A stretch of DNA of 64,000 nucleotides from Pipra filicauda (taxonomy: Eukaryota; Chordata; Aves; Passeriformes; Pipridae). Positions 49,421 through 61,119 of this stretch are shown piece by piece. The notes beneath the pieces are model-generated. The model made no database searches and was not told the origin of the DNA. It worked only from the letters and a program-made list of their open reading frames with translations. How positions within the stretch are numbered: the first letter of the stretch is position 1; the number at the start of each line of letters is the position of its first letter. The position numbers were made by a program, and so were the translations under genes. The stretch lies in the NCBI RefSeq assembly GCF_003945595.2, contig NW_024104376.1:3286001-3350000 (forward strand), written 5' to 3'.

Positions 49421-49740
49421 TAACCTCCAAGAACAGCAAAGCACCGAACCGCAAAGACCGGTCCCACCGCCCGAACGAAAAGAACAACTACAGAATCAGC
49501 CAAGAAATCAACGAAAAGCCACTCAGCCGACCGCCCCTAAAAGAAAACGCCACCCCCTAACAGAACAGACACTACTCCACTCCCCTCCCACTCCCCTCCC
49601 CTCCCCTCCCATAACATCCCCGCCCCTACCCTCCCCTACACGCCCCTCAAAGAACCTCCCCTCCCGCACATAAGCGAACCGACCATAACAGCAAGTAACC
49701 TAAAAGACAAGACAAAGCACAGTCAACCCCACCTTAACTT
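49421..49740. repeat. T-poor, CpG-dense A/C-rich tract ending in C-rich (CTCCC) units
   Basis: By hand count only about 34 of 320 bases are T, far below the neighbouring DNA. CpG is also unusually frequent at 49441-49550 (about ten in 110 bp). From about 49573 to 49670 the tract becomes (CTCCC/CCCCT)-like. That mirrors the G-rich block at 49264-49301 and could pair with it or form an i-motif. The first 140 bp look like no repeat unit I know. The tract may be real biased DNA, or consensus error from low-quality reads beyond a hard polypurine array. Confidence 0.7.
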
Positions 49741-50371
49741 GTCTCTACTGACGCCAAGTCTCTCAATTCTTTTTTTGCCAGGAAAGAATGGCACGGAGCT
49801 GAGAATAAGTACCTCTACAGAACAGATCTTCCAGTATTGCAATCAATTGCCGACTCAGCTTTCAGGATCCAGGATATTTTAAATTAATTAAAAGCCTATC
49901 TTGGCACCTTTCTCTCTCATTTTTGTGTGTGAACACAACAGAGAAAACAGAGACAATGAAAACCACTAAACCAGAGTAGTAGCAGAAGGGATTTGGCTTC
50001 AGGTGCCAGTGCTATAAAACTTGTAAGCAATATGGTTAAACCCATTAGTCATCTTCTGCACATCAGGGTTTTGCAGGATAGGGAGCAATAGCTGAGTAAG
50101 GGTTAATGCATCAGTGTCCTTCAGGTGGAGCTACATTTTGGGCTGACATTCCTAGATCACAAAGCTAGAGGAAACCCACATCAGTCACTTAGCCTGAATA
50201 TTGTACAGCACAGACCACAGGACTTGCTTGGCTAATTCTTGCTTCAAGACCCTAATTTAGGATTGAATGGTAGTTTTTCATTTTGTGGTCCACAGAAAGT
50301 ACAAAACTTGCCATTAGAAAAGGGTTTTAAATACACTATACACAAGGGTATCGTGACCTATCTTTGGAAGT
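49741..50371. other. Single-copy DNA, no gene seen
   Basis: Composition returns abruptly to normal at about 49735. No gene or repeat recognised. Confidence 0.5.
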
Positions 50372-50496
50372 GGGCCATGTTAGATAGGGCCTTGAGAACC
50401 TGATCTAGTGGAAGGTGCCCCTACTCACGGCAGGGGGATTGGAACTAAATGATTTTTAAGGTCCCTACCAGTTCAAGCTGTTCTCTGATTCTGTTA
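50372..50496 (+). mobile_element. CR1 LINE, short 3' end fragment
   Basis: 'gggccttgagaacctgatct' followed by 'agtggaaggtgcccct', 'ggggattggaactaaatgat' and 'ttttaaggtccctacc' is the CR1 3'UTR. The terminal octamer is degraded ('ctgattctgtt'). Confidence 0.9.
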
Positions 50497-50599
50497 TTAC
50501 CCTGGGGAAATCCTCAGGGGTTCACATATGAAAGACAACCTGAGAGCACCTACTACAGCACAAATCTCTTTAGCATCTCCCCATATCGACCTGAAATTT

Positions 50600-50897
50600 T
50601 GCACTTCTACATCAAGGAGTCACTTAATGTTACCTTAGTTTCAATTGCCATATTTTTAGTCCAATTATACCTTGCTTCAACCACCAGCTTTTCAATCTGA
50701 TGTAACTTTTTCTGTCAAACTAAAGAACTCTCTATAATCATGTTCCTGCTCTCCAAGTAGGTACTCATAGAACAGTGAAATCACCCTTAAAGACCTCAAG
50801 AAGTTAATCTGTCTGCACTCCTTAAATCTTTCTAGTAAGTTATGTTTCATGGTTCCCCAAAGCTTCTCAGTTTTCTTCTCTGAACACTTACTAGCTA
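50600..50897 (-). mobile_element. Ancient CR1/L3-like LINE, left half, split by a younger CR1
   Basis: On the plus strand, 'tttctgtcaaactaaagaac', 'aatcatgttcctgctctcca', 'agtaggtactcatag', 'ctccttaaatctttctag' and 'cttctctgaacac' follow one after another the reverse complement of an old CR1-type ORF2 tail. The sequence breaks off at about 50897 where the plus-strand CR1 begins and resumes after 52101. The outer (left) boundary is approximate. Confidence 0.7.
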
Positions 50898-52101
50898 AAC
50901 AAGGGATCAGACCCAGCCAGCACGGGTTTAGGAAGGGCAGATCCTCTCTGACCAACCTGATCTCCTTTTATGATCAGGTGACCCGCCTGGTGAATGAGGG
51001 GAAGGCTGTGGATGTGTCTACCTGGACTTCAGCAAAGCCTTTGACACCATCTCCCATGGCACACTCCTGAAAAAGCTGCAGGCACGGCTTGGACAGGGGC
51101 ACTCTGTGCTGGGTTAGGAACTGGCTGGAGGGCCAGGCCCAGAAAGTGGTGGTGAATGGAGCTGCATCCAGCTGGCTGCCAATCACTGGTGGTGTCCCCC
51201 AGGGATCAGTGTTGGACCAAGCCCTGTTTAATATCTTTATCCATGATCTGGATGATTGGATTGAGTCCACCATCAGCAAATTTGCAGATGACACCAAGCT
51301 GGGGGGAGTGTCAATCAGCTGGAAGGCAGGAGGGCTCTTCAGAGTAACCTGGACAAGCTGGAGAGATGGGCTGATTCCAATGGGATGAGATTCAACAAGG
51401 CCAAGTGCCGAGTCCTGCACTTTGGCCACAACAACCCCCTGCAGCACTACAGGCTGGGCACAGAGTGGCTGGAGAGCAGCCAGGCAGAAAGGGACCTGGG
51501 AGTTTGGATTGACAGGAAGATGAACAGGAGCCAGCAGTGTGCCCAGGTGGCCAAGAAGGCCAATGGCATCCTGGCCTGGATCAGGAACAGTGTGGCCAGC
51601 AGGAGCAGGGAAGTGATTCTTCCCCTGTACTCAGCACTGGTGAGGCCACACCTGGAGTCCTGTGTCCAGTTCTGGGCCCCTCAGTTCAGGAAGGACATTG
51701 AGGTGCTGGAGCAGGTCCGGAGAAGAGCAACAAGGCTGGTGAAGGGACTTGAGAACAAGTCCTATGAAGAGAGGCTGAGGGAGCTGGGGCTGCTTAGCCT
51801 GGAGAAGAGGAGGCTCAAGGGAGACCTCATCACTCTCCACAACTCCCTGAAAGGAGGTTGTAGCCAGGGGAGGTTTAGGTTGGATATTAGGAAGAAATTT
51901 TTTATAGAGAGAGTAATCAGACATTGGAATGGGCTGCCCAGGGAGGTGGTGGATTCACGGTCCCTGGAGGTTTTTAGGATGAGACTGAATGTGGCACTTA
52001 GTGCCATGGTCTAGTAACCATGGCAGTGTTGGATCAAGGGTTGGACTTGATGATCTCAGAGGTCCTTTCCAACCTGGCTGATTCTATTCCATTCTATTCT
52101 A
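50898..52101 (+). mobile_element. CR1 LINE, 5'-truncated, RT domain to 3' end, frame-shifted
   Basis: The best-preserved LINE copy here. It starts inside ORF2 at the RT segment 'RPSQHGFRKGRSSLTNLISF'. GGVPQGS follows at 51188-51208 and the catalytic F-A-D-D box, intact, at 51281-51292. The region after RT runs through '[12 protein letters not shown]' to a stop at about 52014, then a short 3'UTR ending in TTCTATTCCA-like tail units. The last 209 codons (51385-52014) are uninterrupted. At least three frame changes precede them: a 1-nt loss near 51018, a further indel near 51085 and one near 51310. The endonuclease domain is absent through truncation. It is an inactive copy, inserted into an older LINE. 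Confidence 0.97.
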
Positions 52102-52400
52102 ATTTATCAATCACTCCTGAAATACAGCACTGGACACAGCATTGCTGTGGATGCTGCACCACTCAAGTGGAGAGGTAAGAGACACTCTCAACACCAAGAC
52201 ATTGAAATTCTGTATTAGCATTTCTGGTAAAGTGGCTGTAGCTCATGTTCAGCTTATGATCTAATATGACTCATAAGTCTTTCCAAGACCTACACTTTCC
52301 CAGGACAGTCCTCATGCTGCAGAAATTACTTGCATTCATTGCTCTTCATTGTATTGACACTGTACCTGGTTGTTGAGATTTACTGGCAGTTTTGCTCTTT
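52102..52400 (-). mobile_element. Ancient CR1/L3-like LINE, right half of the split element
   Basis: Immediately after the younger CR1, 'aatttatcaatcactcctga' followed by 'aatacagcactggacacagc' and then 'gctcatgttcagcttatgat' continues the reverse-complement LINE where the left half stopped. Joining the two sides conceptually gives an unbroken order of segments. The match fades by about 52400. Confidence 0.65.
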
Positions 52401-54211
52401 ATTTCCACTATTTTTGCAAAACCGTTCTCATCAGGAACTCATCCTGACTTTAAGGTATAGTCAGAGAAGCTGTACCAATATTAAAGCTTCATTTGTGCTC
52501 TTCAGATACCTCCAACAGCATTCACTTCATACTCTCCTCCGCATTGCAAACACTTAACACATCCTCAGGCTTTCTGGAAACACTTAATGTGTTGTATTTA
52601 TAAAAAATAGACCACAGGCACTGATCTGCTGTGGGCAAGCCTGATGTAACTTTACAGAATCTCCTAATATTTGTGAAATGTGTATTCACCTTCTGAATTC
52701 CAACCAAGCTTGATTTCACCAATAAAATCTGGTAAATAAGAGAAAGATCAATGATATACATGGTTATGGGGGGGGGGGATATTTTTGCCCATATTTGTTG
52801 CAGATATTCACATTTAGAGAATGATCAGACTTTGGAAACTCTTTGACTTCCTACATGGCTTTACCTGTATACCTCTGAGATGCAAGATGTGAAAGAAAAA
52901 GAGAATCTGCTTCTTGTGCTTTTTCCTGTATAAAGGAAGTAGCAATAATAGCATGCTGGCTTATGTCTCCCAAAGTCCACAAAGATTCAGCCTACGGCCC
53001 AGGGTAAGATCTTTTGATAGCATTTCATTTTCATTTTGAGAGTACTGGGACATGACATGTGCCACAGACTTCATGGTTTTCTGAAAACACCTTGCTTATG
53101 TACTGCAGTTCTGCAAATATGTGATCCTTGTTTGCTTGTTCTCAGAAATATCAGGTTATTTCTGTACCTTTCCCAAACCAGAGCCTTCTACAGGACTATA
53201 TGTCTTCATACAGGATTAGAGGATTAGTGCTGTCACATATAGAAAAGTAATACACCCAGAACAGCATTTTCCTGGTCAGCTCAAAATTTAGTCTCCAGAT
53301 GTTTTGAGCAAAAGCCATTGCAAATATTTGTGTGAAATGCTCTGCTGTTTGTGATTTCTCTTCATTTTCTGAAAATCTCAGAATTTTTTTTCCTTTATAT
53401 CTTTCTGTTTTGTGAAAAATTACCAAAGAGATTAAAATTCCCTCAGTAAATCCAATTTCTAAGTCACACAAACACTCCTGAACATCCTATGACATGTTTT
53501 CAGAAGATGATAAATTGAAAAGAGTAGATTAAACTAGGAGCTGAATCTTCTATAACTTTAGCAGCTCTCAACACAAGCCCTTGAATCAAGAAGCTTCTGT
53601 AGCTCTAAAACTAACTTCTATCAGCATGAGCACTGAGAGATTTATATCCAAAATTACCATAAAAACATAGGAACCTCAACTTGAGGTATATAAAATGAAC
53701 ATATATTGTTCTCTCTCTAAAAGACTTTCCCATCAAGAGACCTCCCAAGGCAGCCCAGTGTTTGATCCTCCACCCCAACACATGAAGGCAGATCCCACCG
53801 TTAACACGATGCCCTATGAGAAATCTGTGGCTTCCTCTGGGCAAAAGTGTCTCCATTCACCTGATGGCTTTTCCATGACTGGAGGACTCCCTGAGTTGTA
53901 GCCTGCCCTGTGAATTAGATTACACTTCACAGATATGTTCCATCTGCAATTTCCAAAGAGTAAACACAGCATTAATAACTTCAACTAATAAGGAATTAAG
54001 TACTTAGTGATCCAACAGACAATATGTGTGACCTGTAGCCTTGAGTCTGTAAATGACAATAAATTTCTCACCTGTGGGCCACATACAGCCCACAATATCA
54101 CACAGTTTGCAGGCACCTTACTTCTTTCTGCATCATTATTGGGTAATACTACAGCACGGAGAAAAGTCAGGCAAGCACATTTCTAAAGGCTGATTTAGCC
54201 TTCTGCTGAAA
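52401..54211. other. Single-copy DNA, no gene seen
   Basis: A G-run sits at about 52767-52778. Open frames are 91 codons or fewer and unrecognised. Confidence 0.5.
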
Positions 54212-54290
54212 TAATCATAGAATGGTTTGGGTTGAAAGGGACCTTGACAACCATCTGATTCCAGTCCCCAAATCTTTGCTGATGCTCTAC
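54212..54290 (-). mobile_element. CR1 LINE, short 3' end
   Basis: 'aatcatagaatggtttgggt' followed by 'tgaaagggaccttgacaacc' and 'atctgattccagtccc' is the reverse complement of a CR1 3' terminus, including the ATTCTATGATT tail. Only about 75 bp were inserted or remain. Confidence 0.9.
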
Positions 54291-57200
54291 TTTGTGATAG
54301 CCCTCTAACATTTAGGGCTAATTATTAGGCCTTTCTATATGGAACCATTACATGAAACACAATCATCAAATAGTTATGCCAAGGAATAATTTGGCCAACT
54401 GGATAAATAATAGATCTTATTGTGCTTTATTAATTTTAAATACATTAGCTTACAATATAATTGCCAGTTGCATTTCTGGCTTTACAGCTTTCTGAGGAAG
54501 ACCATCAAGGAACCAGTATTTCAGGCTGCAAACCCATGGAGACAGAGCCTGAGGAGACATTATCAAGAAGCAAAAATACCACAGTCACACACACAGAGGC
54601 ACAACAGAGCTGAGGAAGGATTTTTGATCTTCAATTCAAACTGGTCCATGACTAAGAACCTTTTGCTTTTCTAGAGGGGATGATGAGTCTCTCCTCGATG
54701 CAAAAAAACACCCTCACAATTCGTCCTTGTATCACAATCTCTTGAAAAAGGTAACACTCCACACTCATTGCTCTCGTTTTAATCCACACTCTTTGAAAAC
54801 CCAACACTTGCACTACTGTAGTTTCTTGTTCATGGTAGCATTTACTTTCTCAGCCTTCATTTCTCCAAATAAAGGTCCACACCACTTTCTAGCACTGAGT
54901 CCACACTCAGAGTCAATGTCAGATCAAGGCACTGATATATACAGTAGCATCCACACGTGCATACAAAAAGCCTGAGACAGTTGCCCAGAAGGGTTGAAAT
55001 ACCTCAGTTTATCTCAAATGATGGTAAATCCTGGACTCTCTTCTCTGGAAGTCCATTCAAAATCATTTTACAAAAGACTTGTACTTTGACCAATCATTTC
55101 CTAATTTTACTCCTAAATAATCAGTTTCTGGGGGTAATAAGACATTTCTGCTGCCTTCTCCCAAAAGCAAACTTCTCCATGTAGCAAAAAGCTCCTCAGG
55201 AAAACAATCTTGCTTTATCACCATTTCTGCAGATTCTGGAAGGGAATAGAAGATCTAAAAAATTGCTGGGATGTGCCAGAAACAGCAGGTACCTTTTCAG
55301 GATGCTTTGTTAAATTTGTTGGTGACCCTACACCGAAAGCTTTGAACCAGAAAATCACTGAGGTCACTGAAACACATGTGTAATCTTCACAGTCACTGTT
55401 ACCAATCAGTGGCAAGAGCTGGACCCTCCAAGACAATGTTTTATTGTCAAAATCATTAAAAAAATTAAGTTATTTGTCCAGTTTTAAAGGATTTATTTTC
55501 CAAGACACTATTCTTTAAAAAAGTTTTGACTCAGAGAGAATGTGGAAAGTTCTTAGCTGAGCAGCATCAGGACAACATATATTAATCTGAAAAACTGCAT
55601 TAAACTGAATGGAAGGAATGGCCAGAAGGACAACACAGTGAAACACCCAAACTCTGAACAAACTGAGGTTGTTAGCAAATACTCAGGATATTTTGCTGAG
55701 ATTTCTACCTCTTTGGAGTCAGTAAGTCTTTTTCATAGGTCAGATTCAGGCTAAGATTTCTCTTTATCTGAGCTTTTATATACTTGTTGAAGTGATTAGT
55801 TTAAGTACTACCTAAGATCTTGAGTAAGTCAGTAAAACCCAGCCAGGAGCTGCCTTTCGGGTGAGCTCAGACTGGGAACACGAAGTCTGAGACTGCATTC
55901 CCAGAACTGGAATTGTTTCAGTCTTGAACATGGAGGTACCATTTAATTTGGGTTTTAACCCTCGCTTAAATTCATTATTTCTGAAATCTATGGGAACACC
56001 ACGGACAGCTTTAAAATGTTCTTGATTGCCGTTGACACTAGGAGACTTCAGGAAAACATTCAAGGGATAACTCTTCAGCCGTTTACAGGCAGATATAAGC
56101 TTAGTCTGCCAAAGGTACAAGCTGACTCCTGGATGCATTAACTCGGCGCAGAGTCAGTGTATGCAGACTCTCAGACGACTTAGCTCAGTTTCAGAAACAT
56201 GACAAGGAGGCCTACAGGGCTTCCACTTTGTTAACAGTACAGTCAGAGCAAACTTACACTTGTCTGGAAATACTACAGGGACTACTTCAAGAAAAGGTTC
56301 AGTTACACCTGAAAACCTATGCTGTTGCACCTGCAAACCCTGGATAACTTTATTCTTTCTCCTCCAAAACATAGCAATAGTGGCAGAAATGCAATTCTGA
56401 TTTGTCATAGTAAAGGCACTGATGAACCACGAGTGATCCCAGCAATTCCAATAGCAATTTCAGTGTGTTTGAGATGTGGAATATCCATGTATCAAAACTC
56501 AGGAGAAAAGATTTTGTCACAATGACATGTACAGCCATTTCTCCCCGCTTTTTCTTTTTCTTTTTTTTGTCTCCTGTCTTTGTTAGTCTAAACAGATGAT
56601 GACAAAGTATTTTTCTCATTAGCGAAAAACTAACTAGGATGATAGCAAAAGAAAAAAACTGAAAGACCAACTACACTTAAGGCTGAATTTTACCAAAAAG
56701 CAACAAATTTTCTGGTTAAAAATATATATATATCTATATTATGTATTTAGGAGTAGGTGGGCCTAAGCAGGATTAAAGGCAGAAAAGACTTTGTAGACAA
56801 CTTTCTTTTTTTTTTTAAATAACATGAAATCTATCTCCTTTTAACATGTTGTTGGTCTAAACTGGGCTCTGTTTCTTTCATCAACAATTCAGTCTGAACC
56901 CAATACCTGCATGTGAGCCCTTGGTTAAGGTCAAATACCTATATTACACTGCCCTTCAAGCAATATTGAATCAGTAAAGTATCTTTTCAGCTACAGTTAT
57001 ATTAGATATAGCTATTGACTTCCTTCTTTTTTATTGCACTATAAAACACGCTGTAGTGAAAATAAAGGTTTACTTTGCAACAGAGAATTCACAGACATCT
57101 ATTACTGCTGACTCTTCAAATCCGTGGACATGTGTCTTGCTGCCTGTGTTGATTGAGATATTCTGAAAACCAATTAACTGTCCTACAACCAGCATCTGAC

Positions 57201-59599
57201 TGGTGTAATTAGTGCAGTGTGTTTCATGTATTTGTGTACAGAAGATGCAGAAATATTTGTCTGTGTCCCTTTATGTATAAACAAACTATTAATAAAAGGT
57301 TAGGTTTCTTTCTTTCCTGTTTTCAGAAAACAGACAGAAAGCTGTCATCCTCACAGAGACTTTGGGAGTTGGCTACCTCCTTTTGATTTTAAAGATAATA
57401 GTGTCTCATCTTGATTCATCCCACTCGTAACAACTGAAGATCCAAGTGTTCTTTTGCCAAATATTGAGGTAGCTTTGAGACTGATGTAGCATCAGGAACA
57501 AGCAATTATATTCACTTTTATAAGCCGCAGATAGAAGGTTTGACAAAGAAAATGCTCTAAGATCCTCAAGTAAATAATCAGTAGCAAAAACAGGTTTATA
57601 TTTTTTAATTCCCAAAGTGTTCTACAAAAAAAATCATCTAAGACATTTTAAAGTGATACTTTTCAGACACCTGAAAGATGCCTAAACTGCATTACTGTAA
57701 TGCAAATTCCCACGAGAAAATCTCTGGTCAAATTAAAAAAACATTCCCTCTTAATAAAAAATAGCACTAATACCAAGGGAATATAATAGGAAGAAAGATG
57801 TTCCATAGTATTTATCTTCTGAAGGCATTCAAACACAGGCAGGTTAGGCAAAACCACGTTTTAACCATGGGCATTTTGTTTGCCTGGTTGCTGCAGATCC
57901 AGGTAGCTTCTCAGATTGCTGTGAAAATAGCAATAGTGTTCCCAGATCACAAATGGCTTTCACTTCCTACCTATCATGAAGGAACTTATAGGCCCGATAA
58001 CCAAGATGTATCACAAAAGTACATATTGATGATTCCTTTCAGGGAATGAAGAATCAAATTTGCTTCTCTGCTGAGTCATATCTTGTGAGGTCTGTCCACA
58101 AAGCACAAAGAGACTCCCAGTCACTGAAGAGCCAGGAACATTTATGCAGAAATCCAGGCCTAATTGCAGGACACCCCGTAATTACAGTCAAGAAAACAAC
58201 ATGGGAAGTGGGAAACCTGAAACAAGTGGGGACAAGGATAAGAGACACAAGCAGAGCAAATGACACAATAGCAGCAAATGTTTGCTATTAGGTCCACAGT
58301 CAGATCCCAAGTTTATTTTATTTTTATTTCTTCCTTTGAGGATGTCCAGGGAAACAACTGAAGAGGAAATGAGGAAACTAAGATGGAGGAAGGCTTGGAA
58401 GAGATTTCATGCTGGAACAACTAGCCCAGGGTGTAATTGTCCCTTTGTGATATGGCCAAGGTCATCAAGAGTCACAGCAAACACCACTGCGGTTCACAGC
58501 AGTCCCAAAAGCTGCAGTGACACAGTTTGAGCAGGGAGAGAGAAGATAAAAGTGAGACATTTGAATTAAGAACCAAAAGAATGCATGGGTCCCAATTTCA
58601 GGTCTTACAGAGAACTCATGAGTGAATCAGGCAGGTTCACCGATTTCCCTTTCTGTCCTCTGGACTGTCTGTTTGAAATCAGACAGGTATTTCTTTTCCG
58701 TATATTGTGTATATGCTGGTACATACAGCAGCTCTTCCATTACTGCAAAAATTATATAATTTAACCATCTAACAAGTGTTAATTTACATAGTAAACTTTC
58801 AAAGTTAAACTAGGCAGAGTAAGTCATCTTTCAAATACTATCATGCGTCTATTGAAGTGGTTGGGACCAGACAGCATCCTTGCCCTGGTGAGGCACAGGT
58901 AGGAGAGGTACTACTACATGCTCCCAAGAAATCCCTTCATCCTTAAAGTAGGGTATGCTTTCAGACGCAAACACATGCCTACTGGATTGTGCTCCAGAGA
59001 GGAAATGTTTGTCTGAGAGAGGAATCAACACTGTGAAACAGCCTAAAACTAGACTGCTACTTGTGTTTTGACAAGGCTTTGAGAATCTCATTGTATGGGG
59101 AAATTATAGACTGGTGAAACAAAAACAGTGAGGAGAGAGGGAGAGAAATGCCAAAGATGACACATATTATGATCCTTCTGCAGGTGAGTTTGCCATTTTA
59201 GTCTGTCACAATTTGCATCTACATTTGCATTTTAATTGTTCAGGGAAAACTTTTGCATTGGAACGAATCCAGAAGGAGTATGGATGAAACATGCATCCAC
59301 ACACGGGTACAGGTCTTGGGTGGATGCCTAGTCTTATCCAGTGGGAAGAGCTTGCTGTAGGGAGAGTCTCGAAAATGAAACTATTTCTCCATTCACCTCA
59401 GGTGAGTCGAGAGAGTCCTTGCGGTAGGAACTGCAGATGAACACTTGTCTTCTCAGGAAACCAAACAACTTATATCTATCAAAGATATCTAAACAGGGAT
59501 TTAAGGGGCCTTATTCTGGTATCTGCCCTTAAAAGTACATAATTACATACTTCCAGTTGAACGATAGGAAATGCCAAAAGGCCCCAGCGCCAATCAGCA
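54291..59599. other. Single-copy DNA, no gene seen
   Basis: A long stretch without gene evidence. Simple sequence is a T-rich run at about 56548-56570, an AT run at 56720-56737 and a T-run at about 56805-56816. A perfect octamer ATGCAAAT lies at 57700-57707 and its complement at 59223-59230; both are common by chance. Open frames of 106-108 codons (55812-56138 and 56350-56670, minus) have no domain. Confidence 0.45.
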
Positions 59600-59790
59600 A
59601 CCTCTCCTGCCAAGCACTGTGTTAACAGGAGAGTCAGGTCTTGCCTCAAACAGTTTACAAGACAGGGAAAGGAAATAATCACCATCTTATTTTTCTGGCA
59701 TGAAACTGAGGCCCAAGGCCAAACAGAAGAGCTGAAGCTCTCAATTGAAGCAAGATTGCTTATTACAAATAAATGTCAGGCCAACAACTT
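59600..59790 (-). mobile_element. MIR/CORE-SINE-like remnant
   Basis: 'tgccaagcactgtgttaaca' followed by 'gagtcaggtcttgcctcaaa', 'cagtttacaag', 'aataatcaccatcttatttt' and 'gaaactgaggcccaaggcc' is, segment by segment, the reverse complement of a MIR-type element ('tgccaggcactg..cctgcctc..agcttacaa..ttatccccatttta..gaaactgaggca'). This is the clearest of the MIR-like copies in the window. Confidence 0.7.
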
Positions 59791-60629
59791 AAATCAAGGC
59801 ACTCTCCTTCATTGTACAACAACTCACTGATATCTCCTCAAATTCATGCTCAATTTCCATTCCTCAGCCAGGGAAGTTGTTTTCAAAGAGTTGATTGTGG
59901 GAGATTTATTGCAATGGAGGCTGGAAGTGAAAGCCTTGCCCCTTTTCTCTCAGCATCTTCAGAAGATGGTTCCTTTGTCTCTGTTCTAAGAATCATTCTC
60001 TCCACAAAAAGGGCATCTATTGCTTATTGACACCAACCATACAAACTGATCCGATTAAGAGAGGCTTTTGCAAAAGGAGGTGATTTAGGACATACAGCCT
60101 TGTTGCAGTGTTCAGTCTAGGGCTGTGGTACTTACTATGGGAACAGCATCCTGGAGATTGGTTTTGCCTCACAAGCCAGACCACAGTGGCAATAAGTCAA
60201 CCTGGATCCATTCTGCTCAATAGAAATTACATCTAGCTTGAGTATGGGAGGATGGAGACTCAGGGAAGATAATGATTTTTGCTTCACTGAAATAGTGTTG
60301 ACTTGAGGCTTCGTTAGTAGGTATCAATTTAACTGCTGCCAAATGCAAAGGGATGTTTCATTAAGTCAAAAAATGGGTAAGAAGTTCTGAATTACAGACT
60401 CCTAATTCTCAAACTGTAAAAGAGTTTAAAGGGGGTGTGGTCCTTCAACAATAGAAAAAAAGGGAATACCCTGGTTTTTAGGTATCCCTGTAGAACAAGA
60501 TTGTCCTTTGACATGGGCAAAAGTTATTCCTGGGACCTTGCAAGATTCACTCAGTAATACAGATTTGAAAAATTATCTCAGTCAAGTGAGAGAGTCTTAA
60601 AAAAAAAGCAAACCCTCATTTAAAAAATA
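59791..60629. other. Single-copy DNA, no gene seen
   Basis: No repeat or gene recognised. The 85-codon open frame at 59773-60030 starts in the MIR-like copy and has no domain. Confidence 0.5.
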
Positions 60630-60960
60630 ATAAGTCAAAGGGGGGTGGTTTTGCTTTTTAATTCAGGTTCCTTGCTGAATTGGGTGAGAAGTAATCAAAC
60701 AAATGGTTAAAGCTGCAAAACCAAATTGGAGACAACCTTCACAAAGAGCGGGGTGGGAAGGCCCAGCAGGGAGATAGCTTTGTTTGGCTCAGCACTTTTC
60801 AGTGCTGTTCATCTGATCATGCCCTCAGCAAAAGAAGTGGGAGGATTTTTTTTTTTTAAATGCCTGTGGGACCTATTTCGGAGCTTGTGTTCTTAACATG
60901 CTTGAAAAACACTTGGGTCTTTAAAATACCACCCAGATGGAATGAAAAACCCAAAATCAA
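60630..60960. promoter_or_regulatory. Candidate conserved non-coding element
   Basis: Non-repetitive, information-rich sequence with a TCF-like 'atcaaacaaatgg' near 60695, 'ctttgtttggctcagcac', isolated CpGs ('agagcggggtggg', 'tttcggagcttg') and 'ctttttaattcaggttcc'. Enhancer-like by eye only. Confidence 0.25.
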
Positions 60961-61119
60961 GTAACTGTAGACAACAGTACCATCCCTATTAGCAAGTGTC
61001 TTACCTTTCTTTAGGAAAAGAAGGAAGAACGGGGCAGGGAAATTTGTGAAAAAGTCATTTTTTATAACTCAGGGCTGCATTATCAGACAGAAAGAACTGC
61101 AGAAATTAAGACACACAGC

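Noticed and set aside
49079..49560. Long open frames on both strands (114-173 codons) rich in Arg/Lys or Leu/Phe/Pro
   Set aside because: They are translations of the GGAAGA and AAAAG arrays, open in several frames at once. Nothing suggests a real protein.
51385..52014. 209-codon open frame as a host gene
   Set aside because: It is the C-terminal part of CR1 ORF2, continuous with CR1 RT upstream and a CR1 3' end downstream.
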